Below are positions 11,681 through 23,200 of a DNA stretch of 64,000 bases, one piece after another. This stretch comes from Anadara kagoshimensis. Taxonomy: Eukaryota > Mollusca > Bivalvia > Arcoida > Arcidae. How positions within the stretch are numbered: the first letter of the stretch is position 1; every line of letters starts with the position of its first letter. Location: contig CM037867.1 in the NCBI GenBank assembly GCA_021292105.1, forward strand, positions 12,085,683-12,149,682. Reading direction: 5' to 3'. The notes under the pieces are model-generated. The model did no database searches, was not told where the DNA came from, and saw only the letters and a list, made by a program, of their open reading frames with translations. A program made the position numbers and the translations under genes.

Positions 11681-12269
11681 CGGTTGTATTGATCACGTTA
11701 CCGGCTTCTCTGCTTTAGAAGTAGGTTCCTTGTACAGATTAATAATTCAATACAAAGTGACAATTAAGATACAAGTTTGGAATTATACGGCGTGTTTATA
11801 CCTTGTTATATAGACTGCAGTTTATCAATACCTACAAACTTACAACATAGAAAATTGAATAGATATGCCAGTTAGACAATACGATCATTTAAATCAGATT
11901 ATTAAGGTCGAATTGTTACGATTTTGTCGTAAGAGATAATTAAGAAATCGCTTCGGAGATTTTTTTATTGGGTAGTTTTATCGATATACCTAAATTAACA
12001 CAAGTGTGAATCGAATAGATGTGTAACAGTAAGGTGATATTACAATTTATATAGAATTGCTTCGTTACGTTCATTTCCAGGAGATAATTTAAAAATAATT
12101 GGAATTTAAAAAAAATATTTCGATATTAGCAATATAGACATATGGATAGAAATAATACGTAGTATGTAGTACGACTATTTGTTTGCATCCGAATATTTAG
12201 ATCGCATTTTACCGATATAAGTAATAAATTAGATTCAACTCTAGAGGGAATTCGGGACATGTTTTGTAT
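11681..12269. other. Gene-free stretch, nothing recognised
   Basis: AT-rich sequence with no open frame of note, no repeat I could match and no RNA gene. Confidence 0.6.
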
Positions 12270-12910
12270 GATGTTTGCATGGCTGATATTCGAGGTATGA
12301 TTCAAATAGGTTTTGTTTTAAGAAATGGGAATATGAGGCTCATATGTGCTCATATTTTAGTCAAGATTCAGGTATGCTTTTAAAGGATTGAAAGATTATG
12401 CTCACGTGTGCTGAAATTCGAGTAATGATTAAAATAGATGTTCGAAGGAACTAGAAGATGGTACTCGTGTGTTCTGATATTTTAGTAATAATCCAGAAAG
12501 GCTTTTGAAGGAATTAGAAGGTGATGTGAACGTGTGCTGATATTTAAGTAATGATTCAGGTAGGCTTTTGAAGGAACTTGAAGGTGAAGCTCATGTGTGC
12601 TGATATTTTAGTAATGATTCAGGTAGGTTTTTGGGGGAATTTGAAGACGATGTCAATGTGTGCAGATATTTGAGCAATGATATATATATACTATAGGCTT
12701 TTGAAAGAACTAGAAGATGCTGCTCATGTGTTCTGATGTTTTAGTAATGATTCAGATATGTTTTTCAATGTATCGGAATATGACACTCATCTGTGCTGAA
12801 ATTCGAGTAATGATTTAAATAGATTTTTGAAGGAATTGCAAGACGAGGTCCATTGTGCTGATATTCAAATTATAATACAAGTAGGGTTTAAGGAGAAATT
12901 AGAGGATTTA
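12270..12910 (+). repeat. Degenerate 62-63-bp minisatellite, about 10 copies
   Basis: The unit is built around GTAATGATTCAGGTAGGCTT, then a GAAGGAA-type segment and GTGTGCTGATATTT. Copies differ by many substitutions and small indels, so this is an old array. Confidence 0.8.
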
Positions 12911-13600
12911 AAACTAATTATCTTAATCTTTGTCGTCTACCAATATAGTGATATTCCTCCTATTTAGACACAAGCGACACAGTAATTCGTCACAATTTTT
13001 GAACAATGTATTGTTTTACCAATATTGTCAATACAATAAACTAGATCATTTTTATATCGAATTTTAAAATTTTGAAAATATCGAAAACCTTGTAAATGAA
13101 TGACGTTACACTGATATCTACTAGTTTGAAATTTGATTCCATTTTAACAAGGATATTTTCATTACGTTGTGATTCATCGATATTTTCAATGTCAGTGTCA
13201 TGTAAACAGTATTGTATCTCTCACGGAAGAATCACTGCGTCTAATTAGGATTACAATGCAGATGATGTCGTATACTTCAGGTGAAGCAGAATGAATACAA
13301 ATAACTTGATGTCTTATACGGACAAAGCTTATGTCTAAGAGGCTTCAACATGAATGATAATAGTCTAAACAGACAAAAGATTAGAGTCATATACGAACCA
13401 ATGAGCGCCTTTGACATTTAAATCGACAAATATTTATTGCAATTATACCAAACGTCAACGATTTTTCTTTGTAGTTATGTTATGTCACGCATTTGGAAAT
13501 AGCATGATAAAGGTGAAACGACAATTGTTTATGAAAGGAATATATATGTGTCAGTTTTTCTGAAATGATTTAAAACATACGGAAAGGTCGGAAGTTAAAA
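12911..13600. other. Upstream flank of the membrane-protein gene
   Basis: No repeats or coding sequence recognised. An AT-rich AATATATATG at about 13,540 lies some 60 bp before the start codon, but I cannot support calling it a promoter. Confidence 0.4.
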
Positions 13601-14177
13601 ATGAGTCTCAGTGGTGGGGAAAACGTTTCTACAGATGATTGTATATACAGTCCTTCCTCCACCCTGGACGGACATAGTGACGATGATCTTATAAGCTGTT
13701 CGAGTGATAGACGAACTGGTAAAATTTGTAGAAGGGGGTATATAATGAGAGACAAACACAACGACCGATCAATTTCATTTTGCCAGAAAAGTCATAAACA
13801 TCGGTATCATCCATATAGCCCATCATGTACTCCGGAAACCAATGATCACAATTCTCGCGAGAGTGAGAGTTTGTGGTCAAGTCGCGATTATGCAGACGAG
13901 GACACCGCAACTACACCGATTTGTCAAACATCGAAAAACAGCGTTTTGTATATCGATCCCATATCAGTTAAATATTTACTCGGCCAAATTGTGATACAAG
14001 AAGAACCTGGAAAGTTACGGGTCAGTGTTAGTCGACAGACCAGACGACAAAAATTTGTGTCACGTATTGTTATTTTTACTGCTATGTTCATGTTCTTTCT
14101 CAGCGTTACCATGGTTATAGTGTCACTAATGATGTCAAGTTCCATAGACCATATGGGTAAGTTGTATTAGATAAGGA

Positions 14178-14243
<66 letters not shown>

Positions 14244-17200
14244 CGTTGCCTTTTCGCGCGCCAATCAATACAAAATATAGCCCTTTTCACCCCCTTCCTG
14301 TCCACTTCAGTATATAACTCTGGTTGACTTGTATGTGTTATTGTGATGAAATTTCCTTTCATTTAATTTTGATTACACAGATGGCGGGAGTAGCTACTTA
14401 AGCAGGAGGTGTTTATCATTCCAGAGCACCCGGCCTCACTTCCCTGGTGACATTTCACGTGTTTAAATTATTTTTTCAGTTTCAAAGTTTTTGCTTCTGG
14501 GTTCTAATTCGGACATGGATTAGTATGTTTGATTTTCGTGTTTATTTATGAATTTTAACAGTTTAACATTACATATAAAGTCTTACGTTGTAACACTGTC
14601 TGTACTGGCTTGTATAACAAGAATAACGGAAACACTGCTTAAGATAAAGAAACAAGGTCAAAGAAATTTGATCAACAACTGTATTTTTCGAAAAGTTGTT
14701 TTAGATTTTGAAATCTCTTCATTTTTTTAATTTGTGTGACTTCATCGACATCGATATCTGTAGCTTCAACCCTGCAATGTCTTGTCTGTCAGAAATTATA
14801 AATATATTCGACGCCCCATAGTTCAATCTTTCTTTCATTCTCACTAGATAGCTAGACAGTAGGTTCATACCTGTCCTCACCTACCCGATAATATTTTACG
14901 TGTTTATTTTATTTTGTCAGTTTTCAATGTTTTTACTTCTCTTTGGAAACTGTGATTTGAAAACGGACCGGTATGTTTGAATTTGCTTGAATGGGATTCT
15001 TCATTTCGTTAATGTTGTCGTCTCAATTAATGTATTAATCAAAAGAGCAACCATACCGGTCCATGGCCAAATCTTGATCCTAAAGCAAAATAAAAACTTT
15101 GAAACTGGCAAATTAAATAAAGCACACGAACTTCCACTAGGAAAGTGATGCCGGTCTTTCCAGAAGGATACGCACCTGCTGTCTCGCTAGTTACACCTGT
15201 CATGTGTGATATAAAAAAACTGAAACATACCAGTCAAACTCGTTTATTTTACATGTTTAACATAAATCTCAATTTATATAATGCCGATGTTCAAGACTTC
15301 TTTTGTAGCGTGTAGTTTAAATAAACAAGTGCAAAACATTATTATTGTTGCAACTGGGGCTTTAAAAACTTCCTACATTTACAATTTTGTCACTGCATCC
15401 GTTTGGTGAGGCAGTGCTTAGTTCACTTATTAAGTAATTCTCCCGTTGTTGTCAGTATGATGTGCTTAGTAAAGGACTAGTATATTTTTCCAGCTTTTCT
15501 AACTTAGAATGATCTGGTAAATTAAAATTTTGGAAAAGAAATGGATTACCTGTCGTATGTGTATTGGTAATTAAAATTTTACAGGTTTCGCATTTTGTAT
15601 TTACAAGTTGTAATGGTCCGCTTGACCATTCATTAGGAATATTCATATAGGGGAACCACCTGATACATCGGTAGTGTTAAGATCAAAGTTAATACATTTT
15701 GTACATATATATATATTCTTTATATGACAAAACAAATACCTGTGCTCTCTATACATAGATGTACTTGGTTTGTTTTTAAATAAAAAGGTCAAGCGGACAG
15801 GTGCAAAGTCATGTCTTCAGACAATATAGATGTTGGCTATATACTTTGTTGTGTTATTTTACAAATTGTATGAATTTTCGCAGAAAATTTTCGACAGCGA
15901 AATTAATAAAAAATTAGTTCACCACAAATAAACCTACACTTGCAGTATTCAAAACTGGCACATGCCGGTATCTTAATTTTCATAATAAGAATGCAACCAC
16001 AGTAAACTGTCCTAGATTCTACTATGTCGTTTGTAGATATTCCAAGAGTCCCTGATGAATCCATAAATCGTAATTATCTTTGCATGTTTTACCTTGTCAT
16101 TTAACTTTCCATGCCTTTGATTTTAATATTATAACATAATCAATACTTCTATTAATTATATATATTTCCTTTAGATCTATTCTCTCTGGTCTTTGATGAT
16201 GTCAAAACTCGTTTGTGCTGTACCAAAGCTCACGTAGATAAAAATTTGTTAACGAGATTCCGCTTTTAAGCTGCTGCTGCGCTTTGAATATAGACTATTT
16301 AGTCTTATTTCTGTGTTTTACGTCACTGTCAGGGCAGCATTTCGGAAAAAATATGTTGATTTATATATTTACGTCTTCCATGTTGTAGTTGAAATAAAAT
16401 TGTGTTTTGATATTTTCTACAAGGCCAAAGATATTAATGGGATTTTTTAAAATTCTTTCTTTTATCATCTGTCCTATATCATCATAAGTTCTTGTTTTTG
16501 ACCATTGTGCGTTTTCCTGTTTGTCAGGTTTTCAAAATTCGCTTGGACCTTATTCACAAAAATATTAAAAATTGCCTTTCATAAACTGGCCTATCTGCTA
16601 TCACACATAAAGTTACATCATCCATATTTATGTTTATATTTATAAAGAATTTATTGTGAAACTTTTGCTTATTTCAATTATAGCGTGTATGTCGCTGATG
16701 GCATTTTACAGCAGGGGTCTTTATCGTGCTACAACTATCCTGACATGAGGATCTGGCTTATTTTAAGTTTCCATTCGAAATAATCGTGACTTTTATTTCG
16801 TAATGCCAAAAAAACAGTCACTACCCACTTTCAAGTCTTGTGTAAGACAAGGCCAGGCATCGAACCCACGACCTTCCACCTTCGATGCGAGCACTGTACT
16901 ATCTGAGCTACCACACTGGTTGATATTATAGATAAGCCTAAAGACCAATTACCTATTTACTTGCAATCTTAACGTACAAGACAAGACAAAGGGGCGCCTA
17001 GTCGCTTGCCATTTAGGTCTATTAAAGATTATACAATAACTGACTAATTGAATATATATCTTTAATTTAAATTGGAAATATTCGATAAGTATTCAATTAG
17101 TCAGTTATTGTGTAATCTTAAATAGACCTAAATGGCAAGCGGCAGGGCTACATAAAACAAAAACAGAGAAGATTACGGAAAACCAATTCCTATATAAATG

Positions 17201-20200
17201 TCAAATTAAAGATTCGCTCTAAACATAATGTACCTGTACATTTTCATACTGTATTGAATATCAGCGCATTAGTCAAGAAATGTAAGTCAAAATCAATAGA
17301 TTAAAACAAATTAAGTCTTCTTAACGATTTGTTACATATAAAACTTATAGATCTTAACCAGATAATCATGAATTATTGTTGTTGTAAATTCTACCAACAC
17401 AATGCATATCTATATAAAATGTAGTCCTTTGTTATTTCCAAATCAGTTGTAATGTCATAAAGGTACCTAAAATAGAAATATGAAATTTGCAACTGAAAAG
17501 GATGTACTTGTGTACTTGACAACAAACAACGTAACCAAGAACACCACACAATAGAAATGTGATAAAACAAGACGCTATAAATACAGTCAAACCTGTCTAT
17601 AAAGGCCAGCCAAGGGAACCAGTGAAATTTGCCTTTATGGGCAGGTGGCTTTTATATACAGGTTTAATAATATGAATAAAGAACAATTGGGATAAAATTG
17701 TATTGGCTTTTATAAGCAGGTGGCCTTTATATATAGGTGGTCTTTAAGGCAGGTTGGACTGTACATCAACAAAATCTTTATGCCAAGAAGATTCTGATTA
17801 TTTATTATCCTTAGAGCCAATAATTTGCCATAACTGTGCGATTCCATAACTGTGTCGGTTCACCAATTTTGTAACGAATTCACCAATTTTGTAACCAAAT
17901 AAAAACAATACTATTTATTTTATAAATAAATAAAAAGATTACATTCTACTATTTTAAATCAATTTTACTGAGTTATCCATTAGCATAAAAATAATACTAT
18001 TAGGTCTCTTCACCCATGCATATAAAACAAATATAGATAAATCCTACCCAGGTAATCAAAATCAATTATTCGATGAACTGTTACACGGAGAGCAATATCA
18101 AACTGATTCTATCATCAATAAAAACAGCCCAAAGGAATGAAATTTTGTTGTTTTAAATTTATTTACATGTAAATATAAACCAGAAATATCGAATTTTATT
18201 TAACTGTTCATGAAACATTCCATTCAGTTTTGAAATTGATTTTTCGTTGGTATGAAATGGAGCGATAAGTAAAATTTAAGGATAATCTGAACATTGAATT
18301 GGTAGTCACAGAAATAAACCTTGTCTGTACCATACGGACTGGTCCTTGTATCAAAAGAATTCATCAGCCTTTATTTAAAAAATGAAATTGAGTTTTTTGT
18401 TTTTCATGAGGTAATGAAGAGAATGAGAAATCCGCAAATTGAATGACAGACAAAGTCTTTCATGATTACTTTGCGGTCTCATTCTCTGCATCACCTCATG
18501 ACAAACAGAAAACTCAATTTCATTTCTTATATTTACAATTCATCGACAATTGACTGTTGCCTAAAATTAAAGTTGGTAAAATAATATACAATGTATCTTT
18601 TTGGCAGCTGGATGAACAAAATCGTGGGAACAGCAAGTTGACCTGAATCTTTGATGACTAGTGTCGCTGTTTTGCGGACAAAAAAGTAATCCCTTCAAAG
18701 TACTTAAACTAAGTAAGAAAAATGAATAAAACTAGATTTTGGCTAGTAATATTTTAATTATAATTTTATTGTAAAATGTAAACAAAAATACGTGTTACAA
18801 AACGCGTTACTTAATACAAGTACACATTATGTATTCATGCGCCATTGATAAAAAACGGGTCAACATTACGTCATCAAGTTCACGCGAATGCCCCGTTGCC
18901 TTCATGCACAGGTGAAGGCAATCAGTCGTTAAAACTTCATTGAAGGAGTGTTAATCAGATTATAAATATATAGGTGTATAATTCTTGACTGGGATGTAAA
19001 CAATTAATATTATCACGCCACTTTATCACTCTTTCCCATATGTTTATTAATGAAAAACCAATATACCGGTCCATGTTTAAATGATAATAAAACAAAAGAA
19101 AACTTTTGAATACAATAGAATGTAGTTAAGTAATGAACTTCTACAAAGGAAGTAAGACGGAGTGTCCGGGAAAGGAAACGTTGTAGACAGGTCAAATATA
19201 GTTAAAATCATGAACTTTTACAAGGAAAGTGAGGTAGGCTGTTTTGGAACAGTAATCGTCGCCGGATAAATTAGCTACATCCGTCACATGAATTACTGGA
19301 AGATCAAAACTATGGGATGTCAAATATATTATCGAGAATAGGCGTTAATTACATATTCTAACATGACCTGCGTTTTCTTCATATGAAACATAAAGAGAGC
19401 CAGCAGTGGTATAACAAACGATATACCCATCGCTATTCCGTTTTAATGACGTACTCCCTTGCTTATTTTATGACGTCATGTTATGTTCCGCGAACAATGG
19501 CTGTGACGTAATTTTCTTTCATAAAATTATTTATTTCAATGGAGGTAATCTCAACAGCCGAATTGTTTGAATGAACCGTTTTGCAAATAGATAGTAAATG
19601 TACTTCCGGAGAAAGAGTTCGCAGTGTTTATTTCAATCATTTTAATCTAAGTCATGTCAGATTATTTCTTAATTATACCAGTGTTAATTTCATAGTATTA
19701 GACGGCCATTTCCAAATACAATTACTCAATTGTAGTGCTTGGACCAAAATTGTAAACCTAAATTTCTTCAAGGGTTTGAACAAAATCCAAAGGACTAAAA
19801 TATATTTTAAAAAGTAAATATATTAATTTATGTCTAAATCAAAATCCAGAAGCAAAGTAAAACTTTGGAACTGACAAGTTTGGTTAGACATGTGAAGTTC
19901 CACCACGGAAGTGAATCCGGGTGTTCCGAAATAGTGGAAATTCCTGTTTATCTAGCTACACAAAGATCTTTAAAAATAAATGTATCGTGCATGAGGATGT
20001 ATATCTTAGATTTCTTAAAGTTTAACTAAATCCAATAATTCTTTTTTGTGTCTTCACATGAATTATTTAAAGACTTTGACTATCACGTTGATAAACACAA
20101 TTTGTAGTAGGTGTTTTTATGGAAATTACGATCTTGTTCCTGGATATAAACTTCAAACGTTTTAATTGATTTATATACATAAGTAGGTGTTTACAAGAAT

Positions 20201-23200
20201 CTCTCTGTAGACATGGTATTTCCCTCACCCTTTGTTATTCATGTGAGCTCTTAACAGAATGTGAAGTCACATTCCCGATACACGGTATACATACTTATTT
20301 TGGTCAACCTTTGGCATTATAAGATTGACTAGATAGAAATGTTAAAAGTATCATCTTAGCTGATCACTTACATGACATATTTATTATCCTACGCGATGTA
20401 GTTCTTTTTTCTCGTTGACAATTGTACTCAGCACGCATGATTTTGAACCATTACATGTGACGCGGTTGCAATTAAGTAATTGTATTATCTTACAATAAAA
20501 CAAACCAATCAATGTCTAATTTACAATTCCAAAGCAAAGTAAAATTTTTGACACTTGTTTATTGAGTTGAACATGTGAACTTTCAATATGGACATGGTAA
20601 CTGGGGCTTCTTAAGGGTAAATACATTCTGTTTAGCTGACTACACCTGCTAAGTGTAAAACTAAAATTGATATCAAAACGAACATACAATTAATACCATA
20701 CCCATGGTTTTTATCACACTTATCAACGATGATGAGACTTTGGACATTAAACTTTGAGGACCTTCATAAGCCTCCCAATATCCCTTGTTCAACAATTTAA
20801 CTATAAGTGGTTTCCTTCGTTGTATGAACGTTTTAAAGGGGAACAAACTCTATCATTATTACATATTATACCAGTTTTATATTTACAGCACTAGACGGTC
20901 GTTTCAGAATACAATTCCTCATTAGTAGTGCTTGGACCAAAATTATGAAACCAAAATTATTTTTAAGATGTTGAAAAGTACCAAATTAAGCTAAGGAAAT
21001 ATTTTGCAAGAGGGAGTATACCTTAGTTTTTGAGAAATTTCAAATTTTTACTTGCAGGAAATTTAGATAATTATAGTATATTTCATTAATGCTAAAACGT
21101 GTATGTGTGTACATAAAAATATATATTTCATCCAATTGAAATCTATTTGAACAGAAGACGCTCCACTTTCAAATCTGTCCCGTCTATTTTGTCAAATACT
21201 AAAAACTTAATCTTCATAAAGTACGATAAATCTTGTCGGATTTTGTGCAAGACATCTGATAGGTTGAATGTTGTTTTCAAAAGAAATACATGTTGTCTCC
21301 ATCTTGAAAAATATTATCCAAAGATCATATCAAATTGCAGATGGTATTGTATTTTCTAATAAGGTAAAATACAATTGGTTGTATGAAATATATGAAGTGT
21401 AATAGCCTCCTAGGATTGTACATTGTACTTGACCTTATACGGCAATACAACTTAATGTTATTTCCTCCTCGAGTATCTAGCCTTACTTCCCTGTTAAAAG
21501 GTCACGAAATTTTATTAATTTGTGCAAGATTTTACTCTCACTACTGGTGAGGGATTTTATTTCGAAACGGCCGTCTAGTGCTTCACAATTATCAAAAATT
21601 CCTTTGCTTTACGGATTAATTGTGTTTGATTCATATGTTTTAATATTTGTTCTTGCAAGACCACACAACGTATTGATCCGTTGGGGATAAAAAGCCGATA
21701 AATGCTCTACATTGAAGACATATTAAACTAGCTTCAATTTTCAGTACACGTAATTCTATTTCGTGTCGGCATTCAGGGTTAAATGAAACGTTTATTTCAT
21801 ACAGCGACATGTTTATAGAGTGAAATTCCTTTTTAAAACCATTTGTTTTTTGTTCATTTCAGTTAAATGTTATATTGCCATTCAAGTTTCCATATGATTA
21901 TATACGCAAGGTATTTTTATTTAATTTGCCAGTTTTTCAAAACTGTAAATTCTCACTGGCGCTTTAACCTAATTTTCCAGTAAACTAAAATTTGCAATTT
22001 TCAAAGTTTTACCTTTACTTTTAGGTTGTTATTTGCGGAAGTTTTCATATTTAACATTATTTGCGAGTTTTCAGAGTTTTAACTTTGTTTTGGTATTGTG
22101 ATTTGGACATGGAGCAGTAGATTCGTTAATCTCCTTATCTTACTAATTTTTTTCTTTTATCTCAAAGTCACTAAAACAACAAACATGTTTTAGAGGTAAA
22201 AATAGACTTAAGCAGTAGATGCTTCCCATCCCGCAGCTCCCAGCATCACTTCCCTAGCGGAAGTTTTCTAATTTAAGATTATTTGCAAGTTTTCAGAGTT
22301 TTAACTTTGCTTTAGTATTGTGATATGGACATGGAGGAGTAGGTTTGTTTTTAATCGTCGGCAAATAACCTTATTTTACTCAAGGACTACTTTTATCTCT
22401 TCCCATCCCAGAGCTCCCAGCATCACTTTCCTAGCGGAAGTTTTGGAATTTAACATTTATTGCGAGTTTTCCGTTTTAACTTTGTTTTGGTCCTGTGGTT
22501 TTTACATGGAGCAGTAAGATTGTTTTTAATGGTCAACACATATCCTTATCTTTAGTATCTTTAAACTACTGTTTTTATCTCTTAAGTCATTAAAACAACA
22601 ACCATGTTTTAGATGTAAAAAATCTAACAAACAAATAACTGATATTGAGCGACACAAAATCATTATAATCTGATGATCGATTTTACTTTTTCCAGATGTA
22701 CAAAAGAATGCTTTATGTATAATCTAGCTATGTAGGTGATGGCGCAGATTGTATATAGGTAAACAACATTGACCTGTCTGCTTGACCTTTGATTTAAATA
22801 TTCATTATGGACGAGTAAATTAAAGAAATAGGGATCACGCGTGTATATATTCGTCTAAACGATATGAACACTATTCGTGAACAATGTGTATATGTAATAA
22901 CTGCGAATCCTAACACTACCTATGTATTTGTTGGACCCTCCAATATGAATATTCCTAATGAAAGGTCAAACGGACAGGTCAATGTTGTTTGCCTACATCT
23001 AGGTGATGCATTGGATATTAATTTCTATTGTGACATGATACATAATCTGTGATGATTAATGCTCCTGATACCGTAACAATAGAAAACACGATAAAAGATT
23101 GGTTTCCAATATACACGTGTATTTCTAGTTCAGAAAATATTGAAATCTTGAAAATGTAGTGTGAAAGAATTTTCAATTTTAATCGACTAGTAGCTACGGT

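Noticed and set aside
14135-14362. Arg-Glu-rich minus-strand open frame
   Set aside because: Produced by the CT microsatellite.
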